Positions 16,167 to 24,300 of a stretch of DNA of 64,000 nucleotides are shown piece by piece. Under the pieces are notes generated by a model that saw nothing but the letters and a program-made list of their open reading frames with translations, was not told the origin of the DNA and made no database searches. How positions within the stretch are numbered: position 1 is the first letter of the stretch; every line of letters begins with the position of its first letter. The position numbers and the translations under genes are program-made. The DNA is from Catenulispora sp. MAP5-51 (lineage in GTDB: Bacteria > Actinomycetota > Actinomycetes > Streptomycetales > Catenulisporaceae): the NCBI RefSeq assembly GCF_041261205.1, contig NZ_JBGCCH010000023.1, positions 1 to 64,000 of the forward strand, given 5' to 3'.

Positions 16167-18416
16167 TCAGCTCCCGTACACCCCGAACGACCACAGCGAG
16201 TAGCCGTACCCCGTGGCCCGCGCGGTGCCGTACATCCGGAGGTAGCGCCCGGACCCCGACAGCCCGGTCAGGTCCTGGGCCCCGCCCTTGCCGGCGGTCG
16301 TGGAGTAGATCGTCGTCCACGTCGTGCCGTCGTTCGAGGTCTGGATCTGGAACGCCTTGGCGTAGGCGGCCTCCCAGGACAGCTTCACCTCGCTGATCCG
16401 ATGCGTCGTGCCCAGATCGACCTGCAGCCACTGCGGATCGGCGTAGGCGCTGGACCAGCGGGTGGCCGGGTTGCCGTCGGTCGCCAGGTTAGCGGTGAAG
16501 CCGGTGCCGGGCTCGACCGAGGAGGCGGTCGTCGGCCGGTTCAGCGCCAGGTCGGTGGCGGTAGTACCGGACGCGGTGAACGTCAGGGTCTGGTCGGCGG
16601 CCGTGCGCCCGGCGCCGACGGCGCTGCCGCTGGTGTCGGTCCAGGAGCGCACCGGGGTGGTCTCGACCAGGCGGCCGGCGGCCGAGGACATCGCGAGCAC
16701 CAGGCCGCTGTAGCGGTTGACGAGGCGGAACGTGCCGGGCGCGGAGGTGTTCTTGATGACGAACCACTGCTGCCCCACGGTCGGGGCGCCCGACAAGGCG
16801 GTGGCCTTCGGCGCGGTGCCCCAGGCGCGGTTGGCCGGGACGGTGGAGTCGACGCCCAGCGCCTGGCCGGTGGCGGCGTTGGTGACGGTGAACGAGCCGT
16901 CGCCGTCGCTCGCGAACGCCCAGGATTGCAGGGCCGATCCGTCGGCGGGTGCGGAGGTGGTCGCGGTGCTGCCGGAAGCCTGGGTCAGGACCTGCCCCGA
17001 GCCGGTGCCGATGGCGTAGGTCTTCGTCGTGTCGACCGGCGGCGCGGCCGGGGAGGTCGAGTCGAGCGTGATGCTCGTGTACCCGCCGAAGCTCCCGCAT
17101 TCCACGACGCAGTAGTACCGGAAGGTCTTGCCGACGATCGTGGAGTTCGTGGCGTTCGCGCCGTCCACGAGCCAGCGGTACCAGGACGCCTGTGTGGCGC
17201 TGCCGGAGTCGCCGGCCGGGTACCACTTCTGCGTCGACAGGTCGTCGGTGACGTAGAACTGCTGCGGCTTGTTGCTGGACTGGTCCGACTGCGGCGTGGC
17301 TATGTAAAGACCCAGGTAGGCGTCATAGGAGATTTTCATGACGGCGAGCGCCGAGCTCGGCGGCAGGGTCCCGGCGGCGATCTGCTGGTCGACGGTGCCG
17401 GCATCGGCCGGGCTGTAGTCGTTCGCGACCGGCGTGTACCCGGTGGGGTTCGCCGAGGACACCGGAACCACGTTGCTCTCCAGACCGCCGACGCCGGGCT
17501 GCGACCAGGAGCCGTCGTACCACTTCTGCCATGTGCCGGTCGCCATCTTGCCCGACATCGGCGCGCGGGCCACGTGCTCCAGCCAGTCGGTGCTGCCCCC
17601 GACGCCGCCCTTGGGCACCACCCGGGTGCTGTAGCCGAGGTAGAAGTAGCCGGAGGCCTGGTCGACGAACAGCCGCGGGTCGCCGTCGCCGTAGTAGTAG
17701 GTCTGGTTCGGGAACGCTGTGGTGTCGCCGCGCTGGGTGCTGTACGGCGAGGTGATCGCGTGCCCGGTGATCGCCCAGACCTTGCCCTGGTCGGTGGAGA
17801 CCGCGTAGTCGATCGAGTCGTAGTGCAGGCCGTCGCCGAACGGGCTGCCGGTGAACTCGTTGTGGACCAGGCCGTACCAGTTTCCGGTGTCCGGATCGAC
17901 CCAGGTTCCGATCAGGTCGCAGTAGTCGGGCAGCGAATAGCCGCCGCCCGCGGTCGCGGTCACGCCGGTCGGGCCGTTGTCGCAGCGCCACGTCGTGTTG
18001 GCGTTGCTGTCCTGCGGGTTGGCGGGGTTGACCGCGTTGCTGATGGCGGTGTTCTCCGAGGAGTGGTCGAAGTCGGTGCCGCTGTAGAACTGCCAGTAGT
18101 GGTTGGGGGAGGTCGCGGCGTCGTACTGCGAGAAGGACTCCTGGAAGTAGAAGGTGCCGTCCTTGTCGATGTACGGGGTGGCCGGGCTGTCGGTGCCGTA
18201 CGGGTAGGAGCCCGTCGAACCGACCGTGACCGTGTAGGTGGCGTTCGGCGGAGTCGCCGAGGCCGGTGTCAGGGCACTTGCTGTGGATAGGGCACTTGCT
18301 GTGGTCAGGGCACTTGCTGTTGTCAGGGCGCCGGCTGTCGGCAAAGCGGTGGCGGCGATCACCACTATGCCGACGGAAGCCTTGGCGCGTTGTGCCGCGG
18401 ATGACAGTGATCTCAG
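16167..18416 (-). CDS. Secreted multidomain glycosidase-like protein with discoidin end
   Basis: After the signal peptide the product has a propeller-like domain of about 400 residues (YIDKDGTFYFQESFSQYD, DLIGTWVDPDTGNWYG, YGDGDPRLFVDQASGYFYLG) reminiscent of GH43/GH32-type five-bladed folds, then a ricin-B-like carbohydrate module (about 455-590), and an F5/8C discoidin/CBM32 domain (about 600-745; NRPTTASSVEPGTGF ... WSFGVYGS). The enzymatic activity is unassigned. The first ATG/GTG in frame (18365) gives a start with no positive charges; a CTG at 18416, 9 bases after a perfect GGAGGAG, gives a textbook signal (MRSLSSAAQRAKASVGIVVI), so I choose CTG. It follows the ROK gene by 37 bases on the same strand and is probably co-transcribed with it. 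Confidence 0.7.
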   Translation of the reverse strand: MRSLSSAAQRAKASVGIVVIAATALPTAGALTTASALTTASALSTASALTPASATPPNATYTVTVGSTGSYPYGTDSPATPYIDKDGTFYFQESFSQYDAATSPNHYWQFYSGTDFDHSSENTAISNAVNPANPQDSNANTTWRCDNGPTGVTATAGGGYSLPDYCDLIGTWVDPDTGNWYGLVHNEFTGSPFGDGLHYDSIDYAVSTDQGKVWAITGHAITSPYSTQRGDTTAFPNQTYYYGDGDPRLFVDQASGYFYLGYSTRVVPKGGVGGSTDWLEHVARAPMSGKMATGTWQKWYDGSWSQPGVGGLESNVVPVSSANPTGYTPVANDYSPADAGTVDQQIAAGTLPPSSALAVMKISYDAYLGLYIATPQSDQSSNKPQQFYVTDDLSTQKWYPAGDSGSATQASWYRWLVDGANATNSTIVGKTFRYYCVVECGSFGGYTSITLDSTSPAAPPVDTTKTYAIGTGSGQVLTQASGSTATTSAPADGSALQSWAFASDGDGSFTVTNAATGQALGVDSTVPANRAWGTAPKATALSGAPTVGQQWFVIKNTSAPGTFRLVNRYSGLVLAMSSAAGRLVETTPVRSWTDTSGSAVGAGRTAADQTLTFTASGTTATDLALNRPTTASSVEPGTGFTANLATDGNPATRWSSAYADPQWLQVDLGTTHRISEVKLSWEAAYAKAFQIQTSNDGTTWTTIYSTTAGKGGAQDLTGLSGSGRYLRMYGTARATGYGYSLWSFGVYGS
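18268..18339 (-). repeat. 18-bp tandem repeat encoding ALTTAS units
   Basis: Four 18-bp units (consensus gtcagggcacttgctgtg on the plus strand; 18268-18285, 18286-18303, 18304-18321, 18322-18339) encode repeated ALTTAS/ALSTAS hexapeptides at the end of the signal peptide of the secreted protein. The last unit is more diverged. Confidence 0.8.
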
Positions 18417-18453
18417 GGGATGGTGCTCCTCCGGTCGGGCACGGTGAAGGCGT

Positions 18454-19632
18454 CTACAAAACCCCGAGTTCGGCAGAGAGAACGAGGCCGACGGCGCCCA
18501 GCGGGATCAGGTCGTGATCCCCGCCGAGCGCTCGGACCGCCACCGCCGCGCTGATCGGCGCCAGTGTGCGGCCCTGGACGGTCCGGGCCACCGACTCCCG
18601 GAACGGTCCGTCGACGAGGTCGGCCGGTCCGGCCAGGACGATCTCGTTGAGATTCAGGGCGCTCACGATCGGGGCCAGGACCACGCCCAGGGCGCGTCCG
18701 GCCCGCTCCAGCACCCCGCGGTGTCCCGCCTCCCCGGCGGCGGCCAGCGCCGCGCGCACGTGCGCGGCGTCGATGAGCAGGTCCAGGCAGCCGCGGCGGC
18801 CGCAGATGCAGGGGCCACCGTCGTCGTCGACGGTGACGTGCCCGATCTCCCCGGCCGCGAACTGCTCGCCCTCCACGAGTTCCCCGCCGACGATCAGTCC
18901 GGCGCCGACGCCGTGCTCGATGGAGACGACCATGACGTTGTGCGCCGCGACGCCGCGGAAGTGCCGCGCGCCGAGCGTGGCGGCGTTGATGTCGTTGCCG
19001 ACGCGCGCCGGGACGCCGAAGCGCTCGGTCAGCCGCCGTGCCAAGGGCAGGTCGGTCCATTCCAGGTGCCCGGCCTGCCGGATGACTCCCTCGGCGTCGA
19101 CGATGCCCGGCGTCCCCACCCCGATGCCCAGCACCGGCCGCGGAGCCTGGTCCACCAGGTCGGCGGCGAGCAGGAACACCAGCTTCTCGGCGGCGGTGCC
19201 GAGGGCGTCGCCGATGGGGACCTGCGACCGGGCCATGACGCGGCCCCGCAGATCGGTGATGACGCCGGCGAAGCGGTCGCTGTGCGACAGGTCCAGGGCG
19301 ATGACGCAGACCGCGTCGTCGACGATCCGCACCAGGCCGGCGGGCTTGCCGCGCCGGACGCCTTCGCGCGGGCCGATGTCCGCGAGCAGTCCTTCCTGGT
19401 CGAGCTCGGCGACCAGCGCCGAGACCGTCGGGGCGGTCAGCCCGGTCACCCGGCCCAGCTCGGCGCGGGTCATCGCGCCGTCCTGATACAGGGTGGCCAG
19501 GATGAGCGAGCGGTTGTGGACCCGGCTGTCCAGGGTGCTGGCCTTGGTCCGGCCCGGGACGGTGCGGCGCTCCGGCTCGACGTGGAACAGGCCGCGCCGG
19601 GCGTTGCGGGAGGAGGTGGTGGCGGGGTCCAT
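18454..19632 (-). CDS. ROK-family transcriptional regulator
   Basis: The 392-residue protein has an N-terminal winged HTH (about 38-90; SLILATLYQDGAMTRAELGRVTGL) and a ROK sugar-binding domain with GIGVGTPGIVD (169-179), GNDINAATLGA (212-222) and the zinc site GEIGH..CICGRRGC (His265, Cys275, Cys277, Cys282). This is the NagC/XylR class, sensing a sugar released by secreted hydrolases. It lies directly upstream of the secreted glycosidase-like gene and its own promoter holds two palindromes, so self-regulation with the downstream gene is likely. The ribosome site ggaggaa is 11 bases before ATG 19632, a little long. Confidence 0.92.
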   Translation of the reverse strand: MDPATTSSRNARRGLFHVEPERRTVPGRTKASTLDSRVHNRSLILATLYQDGAMTRAELGRVTGLTAPTVSALVAELDQEGLLADIGPREGVRRGKPAGLVRIVDDAVCVIALDLSHSDRFAGVITDLRGRVMARSQVPIGDALGTAAEKLVFLLAADLVDQAPRPVLGIGVGTPGIVDAEGVIRQAGHLEWTDLPLARRLTERFGVPARVGNDINAATLGARHFRGVAAHNVMVVSIEHGVGAGLIVGGELVEGEQFAAGEIGHVTVDDDGGPCICGRRGCLDLLIDAAHVRAALAAAGEAGHRGVLERAGRALGVVLAPIVSALNLNEIVLAGPADLVDGPFRESVARTVQGRTLAPISAAVAVRALGGDHDLIPLGAVGLVLSAELGVL

Positions 19633-19649
19633 GGCGGGGCGTTCCTCCC

Positions 19650-19697
19650 GGGTTTCTCAGCGGGCTTCTCAGCGGGTTTCTCAGCGGGCTGGTCAGC
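19650..19697. repeat. Four-copy 12-bp tandem repeat
   Basis: gggtttctcagc, gggcttctcagc, gggtttctcagc and gggctggtcagc follow each other in the 5' leader of the ROK gene, between its start codon and the palindromic operators. The last unit is diverged. It lies in the transcribed leader if the promoter is near the palindromes. Confidence 0.75.
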
Positions 19698-19701
19698 GTT
19701 C

Positions 19702-19732
19702 GACTAATTTCTTAGTCGTCTTAACTTAAGAC
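19702..19732. promoter_or_regulatory. Two adjacent palindromes, likely ROK operator
   Basis: gactaa/ttagtc (19702-19707 and 19712-19717, 4-base spacer) is followed immediately by the perfect 15-bp palindrome gtcttaacttaagac (19718-19732). Both are strikingly AT-rich for this genome and lie 70-100 bases upstream of the ROK start. NagC-type regulators bind AT-rich palindromes of this sort. The region also likely holds the promoter. Confidence 0.65.
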
Positions 19733-19782
19733 CGCTTACATATTCCGCACCGGGGGATGCGCTGTCAAGAGCCTTCGTTCCC

Positions 19783-20346
19783 TCACTCACCCCAGCGGGG
19801 CAGGTCGGGCACGTCGATGCCGAGCAGGTCCAGCGCTCGTCCGGCGGTGTGGTCGACGATGTCGGCGACACTCTGCGGTCGCAGGTAGAAGGCCGGGACC
19901 GGAGGCATGACGATTCCGCCGGACTCGGTGACGGCGGTCATCGCGCGCAGGTGGCCCAGGGTGAGCGGGGTTTCGCGGACCATCAGGACCAGCCGCCGCC
20001 GTTCCTTGAGCGTCACGTCGGCGGCGCGGGTGAGCAGGTTGTCGCCGTTGGAGTAGGCGATCGCCGACAGGGTCCTGATGGAGCAGGGCGCGACGATCAT
20101 CCCGGCGGTGCGGAAGGAGCCCGAGGCGATCGCCGCGCCGATGTCGGCGGGCCGGTAGGACACGTCGGCCATCGCGGCGAGGTCCCGGGCGGTCAGGTCC
20201 GTCTCGTAGGCGCGGGTCTGCTGGCCGGCCGCCGTCACCACCAGGTGGGTCTCGACGCCTGCCTTGCGGGCCAGCTCCAGCACGCGCATACCGTAGGCGA
20301 TGCCGGTCGCACCGCTGATCCCGACCACCAGCCGCTGCCTGTCCAT
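19783..20346 (-). CDS. ubiX: UbiX/Pad1-type flavin prenyltransferase
   Basis: UbiX makes prenylated FMN, the cofactor of UbiD decarboxylases. The 187-residue protein has the FMN-binding opening VVGISGATGIAYGMRVLE (residues 7-24), the SIRTLSAIAYSNGDNLLTRAADVTLKERR block split over about 90-118 and the terminal RETPLTLGHLRAM motif. AGGAGGAGG four bases before ATG 20346 decides the start over upstream in-frame codons. No ubiD gene is visible in the window, so its partner must be encoded elsewhere. It is divergent from the SHOCT-domain gene. Confidence 0.92.
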   Translation of the reverse strand: MDRQRLVVGISGATGIAYGMRVLELARKAGVETHLVVTAAGQQTRAYETDLTARDLAAMADVSYRPADIGAAIASGSFRTAGMIVAPCSIRTLSAIAYSNGDNLLTRAADVTLKERRRLVLMVRETPLTLGHLRAMTAVTESGGIVMPPVPAFYLRPQSVADIVDHTAGRALDLLGIDVPDLPRWGE

Positions 20347-20488
20347 GCGTCCTCCTCCTGTACTCCTGTTCGGAGCCGAAGGTAGGCCGCGGCTATATCG
20401 CGCGGATAACTCCCCCGAATGCCGCTCCCGCCGTGTCCGTCCCATCCGGCGCTCTTAACGTCACGACAGGACGAGAGGAGCAACAGCG

Positions 20489-20890
20489 ATGTCCCATCCC
20501 CTGCTGAACGCCTTCTGGATGATCTTCTGGTTCTTCATCTGGGTCATGTGGCTCATCCTGCTGTTCCGCATCATCGCGGACGTCTTCACCGACCACGAGC
20601 TCAGCGGCTGGGCCAAGGTCGGCTGGACACTGCTGGTGCTGCTGCTGCCGTTCATCGGCATCTTCATCTACCTCATCGCCCGCGGCGATCGCATGTCGGA
20701 GCGCGCCCAGACCCACGCCGAGCAGAACCAGCAGGCCTTCGACGACTACATCCGCAAGACCGCCGGCTCCTCCGCGGGCCAGGGCAACGGGACCGTCGAC
20801 CAGCTGGCCAGACTGGCGGACCTGAAGTCCTCCGGCGCGATCAGCGACGCGGAGTTCCAGCAGGCCAAGCAGAAGCTGCTGGCCGCCTGA
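20489..20890 (+). CDS. PLDc_N/SHOCT-domain membrane protein
   Basis: The 133-residue protein has two transmembrane helices (about 8-29 and 44-66, the PLDc_N arrangement with WAKVGWTLLVLLLPFIGIFIYLIARGDRM) and a C-terminal SHOCT motif (about 101-131; QLARLADLKSSGAISDAEFQ). SHOCT domains are small helical oligomerisation or regulatory modules. GAGAGGAG precedes ATG 20489. Function beyond membrane location is not known. Confidence 0.88.
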   Translation: MSHPLLNAFWMIFWFFIWVMWLILLFRIIADVFTDHELSGWAKVGWTLLVLLLPFIGIFIYLIARGDRMSERAQTHAEQNQQAFDDYIRKTAGSSAGQGNGTVDQLARLADLKSSGAISDAEFQQAKQKLLAA

Positions 20891-21014
20891 TGCTCAAACG
20901 GCTGCTGGCCTCCTGGATCATCACTGGCACTGACACTGACACTGAACCACCCGGCGATTCCCGCAGACCGGAAACATGTTGCCCGACGGTCCGAGCCCCG
21001 GCGACGCTTGATCC

Positions 21015-21659
21015 ATGCCGACATCCATGCCGATCGAGCAGCACCTTTTCCTCCTGTTCCTCATCACCACGGCCGTCGCGATGGTCAGCCCGGGTCCTGA
21101 CATGCTCATCGTCCTGGGCTGCGGAGTCCGCGGCGGACCCCGCGCCGGCCTGCTCGCCACCGCCGGCGTGGCCACCAGCGAGATCGTGCACATCGCCCTG
21201 GCGGCCGCGGGCCTGTCCGCCTTCTTCGCCGCGGCCCCGGCGGCCTTCACCGCCCTGCGCATCGGTGGCGGAGCGTACCTCGTCTTCCTCGGCGTGCAGG
21301 CGATCCGCCACCGGGGCGAGGGGCATCTGGCGCTCGACGGCCGGGCCGACGGGATCCCCGGGCGGGTGGCCTATCTGCGCGGCCTGCTGACGAACCTGGT
21401 GAACCCGAAGATGGTCACGTTCACCATCGCGTTCCTGCCGCAGTTCGTCGACCCGCGCCTGGGACGCGTCTGGCTCCAGTTCGCGATCCTCGGCGCGGTG
21501 TTCGTCGCCCTGGAGTTCGTGGTCGACGGAACTGTGGGTGTCCTGGCCGGCCGGATCGGGCGGTGGTTCGCCCGGCGGCAGCGGGCGCAGCGGCGGCTGG
21601 ACGTGGCCACCGGCGGTGTGTTCATCGGGCTGGGGGTGCGGCTGGCCGCCGAGCGGTGA
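21015..21659 (+). CDS. LysE/RhtB-family exporter
   Basis: The 214-residue protein has six predicted helices and the family opening TAVAMVSPGPDMLIVLGCGVRGG (about residues 17-39), with YLVFLGVQAIRHRG and GLLTNLVNPKMVTFTIAFLPQF later. LysE/RhtB proteins export amino acids. The start is unclear, as ATG 21015 and 21027 are both possible and neither has a good ribosome site. A cactga hexamer repeats three times just upstream (about 20926-20945). Confidence 0.85.
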   Translation: MPTSMPIEQHLFLLFLITTAVAMVSPGPDMLIVLGCGVRGGPRAGLLATAGVATSEIVHIALAAAGLSAFFAAAPAAFTALRIGGGAYLVFLGVQAIRHRGEGHLALDGRADGIPGRVAYLRGLLTNLVNPKMVTFTIAFLPQFVDPRLGRVWLQFAILGAVFVALEFVVDGTVGVLAGRIGRWFARRQRAQRRLDVATGGVFIGLGVRLAAER

Positions 21660-21728
21660 GAGCCGGCGGGTTCCAGGGTTCCAGGGTTCCAGTTGCCGGG
21701 TTGCGCAATTCTCTGCCGATCCGGGTGC

Positions 21729-22454
21729 ATGGTCCGCACGGATCGGGACATGGGGGCGCGCGACACCGCCGTGGCCCGAACGGGCGGTGCCGGCACCGTG
21801 CCGCCCGAGACTCTGGAGCCCGCCGCCATGACCGTCATGAATCCCGTCCGACCAGTCCGCACCGCCCAAGCCACCCATGCCGCCCACACCGCTCACGTCG
21901 CCCACGCCGCCGTCGCGGCACGAGCCGGAGCGCCGGTGGTACGCACGGGGCTCGTCCGCCTGCGGGTCAGTGCCGACGACGCCCAGCGCCGCTCGCTCAC
22001 GCCGCGCGAGGTCGAGGTGCTCAGCCTGGTCGCGGCGGGCCGCGGCCGGGACGAGATCTCCCGGCGGCTGGGCATGGCTCCCGACACCGTGGCCAGTCAC
22101 ATGTCGCGGATCTACCGGGCCTTGGGGGCGCGCAACGCCGCGCACGCGGTGGCGCTGGCGCACGGCTGCGGGGTCATGGCTCTGCGGCCCGGGCCCCAGA
22201 CGCCGACGGTGTCCCCCCGGGAGCGCCAGGTGCTGGCCGGCCTGGCCCACGGACTGACCTCCGAGCAGGTGGCGGTGCACCTGTCGCTGTCCATCGAGAC
22301 CGTCAAGACGCATCTGCGGCGCGTCTACCGCAAGCTCGGCGTCACCTCCCGGGCCAACGCCGTCGAGACGGCGATCAACCACCGCCTGCTGGCGGTCGTC
22401 GTCGACACCAGCGGCGCGGCCACGCGGCGCCGGCTGGTCCGCGCCGCCGCGTGA
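21729..22454 (+). CDS. LuxR-type protein with two tandem HTH domains
   Basis: The protein has a low-complexity Ala/His/Arg N-terminus (about 1-85) followed by two separate LuxR/GerE helix-turn-helix domains: residues about 90-145 (LTPREVEVLSLVAAGRGRDE ... DTVASHMSRIYRALGA) and about 160-217 (VSPRERQVLAGLAHGLTSEQ ... ETVKTHLRRVYRKLGV). No receiver, kinase or ligand domain is visible. Two GerE domains in one chain are uncommon; it could bind as a pseudo-dimer. The start is uncertain (21729 or 21828). A ggttccagg repeat (about 21669-21692) precedes it. Confidence 0.75.
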   Translation: MVRTDRDMGARDTAVARTGGAGTVPPETLEPAAMTVMNPVRPVRTAQATHAAHTAHVAHAAVAARAGAPVVRTGLVRLRVSADDAQRRSLTPREVEVLSLVAAGRGRDEISRRLGMAPDTVASHMSRIYRALGARNAAHAVALAHGCGVMALRPGPQTPTVSPRERQVLAGLAHGLTSEQVAVHLSLSIETVKTHLRRVYRKLGVTSRANAVETAINHRLLAVVVDTSGAATRRRLVRAAA

Positions 22455-22577
22455 GGGGCCGCGGCCGCCAGGCCTCTTGTTTCGAAGCCTGCGACCGGGA
22501 CACCCGGAGCCGGTGGTGCCGAACCGAAGGAGACTCCTTCGACACTCGTCAACCGGCACCGTGAGGAGGCGGACCCC

Positions 22578-23018
22578 ATGGTCGTCCACACGCCGATGTC
22601 ACGCACCGGATCGACTGGTGTGACATCCCGGATCCTGCTCACCGCGCTCGGCGCGGCGGGCCTCATCGTCGGTGCGTTCATGAACTGGACGCGAAGCACC
22701 CAGGGCAGCCACGTCTCCTGGCGCGCCCTGTTCGACAGCGGCTTCGGCGGCACCACCGACATCGTGCAGTCCGTCGGCGGCGCCTCGATCCTCGTCGGAC
22801 TGGTGGCCGTGCTGGGGCTGGCCGACGTCACCGGCTGGCTGACCCGGCTGGCCGGCGCGATCGGCCTGGTCGGCTCGGTGCTGTTCATCATCCAGGTGCA
22901 GCGCTCCACGGACCACAGCTTGCAGGTCGGCCTGTGGCTCGCGCTCGCCGGCTCGGTGCTGTGCATCGCCGCCGGGCTGGGCGGCGGCTCGCGGGGCACC
23001 GTCATCGTCGAGGACTGA
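22578..23018 (+). CDS. Small integral membrane protein, four TM helices
   Basis: The 146-residue product has four hydrophobic segments (about 20-36, 62-80, 89-107 and 119-136) connected by short loops. GAGGAGG lies 10 bases before ATG 22578. I recognise no named family; it resembles the many unnamed actinobacterial four-helix membrane proteins. It overlaps the converging epoxide hydrolase gene by 17 bp at the 3' end. Confidence 0.75.
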   Translation: MVVHTPMSRTGSTGVTSRILLTALGAAGLIVGAFMNWTRSTQGSHVSWRALFDSGFGGTTDIVQSVGGASILVGLVAVLGLADVTGWLTRLAGAIGLVGSVLFIIQVQRSTDHSLQVGLWLALAGSVLCIAAGLGGGSRGTVIVED

Positions 23019-24135
23019 AGAACTCCGTGATGTCCCGCGCCAGCAACTCCGGCTCTTCGTGGGCGGCGAAGTGCCCGCCGCGCGGCATGGCCGTGTAGCG
23101 CACGACGTTGTAGACGCGTTCCGCCCAACTCCGCGGCGGGTGGCCCAGATCGGCGGGGAACAGGGCCACCGCCGTGGGCACGTCCACCCGCTCGACCCGC
23201 CGCGTCAGCCCTTCGCCGTTCTCGTAGTACGGCCGGAACGACGTCGAGATCGTCCCGGTGAACCAGTACAGCGACGCCTGGGTCAGCAGGAAGTCGTCGC
23301 TGAAGCGGCTTGAGACGTCGCCGCCGCAGTCGCTCCAAGCCCGATACTTCTCCAGGATCCAGGCCAGCAGCCCGGTGGGCGAGTCGGCGAGTCCGTAGCC
23401 GAGCGTCAACGGCCTGGTGCTCTGCTCGTGCATGTAGCCGCCCTCGCGCGCGGTCCAGGCCGCGACCTCGTCGAGGTACGCGCGCTCCGGCGGCGTGAGG
23501 CTCGCCTCGTCGGGGGACACCGGGCTGGCGACCGCCATCAGGTGGATGCCGGCGACCTCCGCCGGATACGCCTCGGCGAGCCTGGAGGTGATGCCCGCTC
23601 CCAGGTCGCCGCCGTGGGCACCGTACCGGGCGAAGCCCAGTTCCTCGCGCATCAGCCGGTGCCACAGTTCGTGGGTCTGCTGCGTGCCGCCGAGCGACGG
23701 CCGCTGCGGGGAGAAGCCGAACCCGGGCAGCGAGGGCACGATCACCGTGAACGCCTCGCGCGCCAGGCCCCCGAAGCGCGAGGGAGACGCCAACCGCTCC
23801 GCCAGGCCGGTCAGTTCGAGCACGCTGCTGGGCCAGCCGTTCGTCAGCACGATCGGCAGCGCGTCGGGATGCTCTCCCTCGTAGCGCAGGTAGTGGACCG
23901 GCACGCCGTCGAGCTCGGCGAAGTGCGAGGGCAGAGCGTTGATGGCCGCCTCGTGGAAGCGCCAGTCGTAGTCAGAGGCCCAGTACTCCACGAGCCGGCG
24001 CACCTCCCCCATCGCGGTCCCGGCGTCCCAGCCCGCGATGGGCAAGGCGGTCGGCCAGCGCACGCCGGCGAGCCGGGCCCGCAGGTCCGCCAGGTCGGCG
24101 TCGGTGACGGAGATCAGCGCGGTGGTGTCCGGCAT
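23002..24135 (-). CDS. Epoxide hydrolase (EHN-type alpha/beta hydrolase)
   Basis: The 377-residue enzyme has the N-terminal EHN domain (about 5-105; DLRARLAGVRWPTALPIAGWDAG, YDWRFHEAAINALPSHF) and a catalytic alpha/beta-hydrolase domain with oxyanion NGWPSS (99-104), nucleophile Asp177 in GAHGGDLGAG, and the catalytic His in MPRGGHFAAHEEPELLA near the C-terminus. This is the microsomal/bacterial epoxide hydrolase 1 type. GGAAGGA before ATG 24135 decides the start. It is divergent from the P-loop regulator at 24301, which is a reasonable candidate for its control. Confidence 0.9.
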   Translation of the reverse strand: MPDTTALISVTDADLADLRARLAGVRWPTALPIAGWDAGTAMGEVRRLVEYWASDYDWRFHEAAINALPSHFAELDGVPVHYLRYEGEHPDALPIVLTNGWPSSVLELTGLAERLASPSRFGGLAREAFTVIVPSLPGFGFSPQRPSLGGTQQTHELWHRLMREELGFARYGAHGGDLGAGITSRLAEAYPAEVAGIHLMAVASPVSPDEASLTPPERAYLDEVAAWTAREGGYMHEQSTRPLTLGYGLADSPTGLLAWILEKYRAWSDCGGDVSSRFSDDFLLTQASLYWFTGTISTSFRPYYENGEGLTRRVERVDVPTAVALFPADLGHPPRSWAERVYNVVRYTAMPRGGHFAAHEEPELLARDITEFFSPRR

Positions 24136-24300
24136 CACGGTCCTTCCATAAAGCTCATTCATCGCGTACCCGATCATTCTGCCGCGAGCCTCCGACATCG
24201 CCGAATCCTCAACGCCGACGCCGTCCGCCGACGCCGGTGGCGTCGGCACGAACCCTTCCGGGGTTTGCGGTCGCCGGGAGCTCTGGGGGATTCTCTGACC

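Noticed and set aside
19783-20346. UbiX/UbiD aromatic decarboxylase operon
   Set aside because: Only the UbiX gene is present; neighbours are a ROK regulator and a SHOCT-domain gene, not ubiD.
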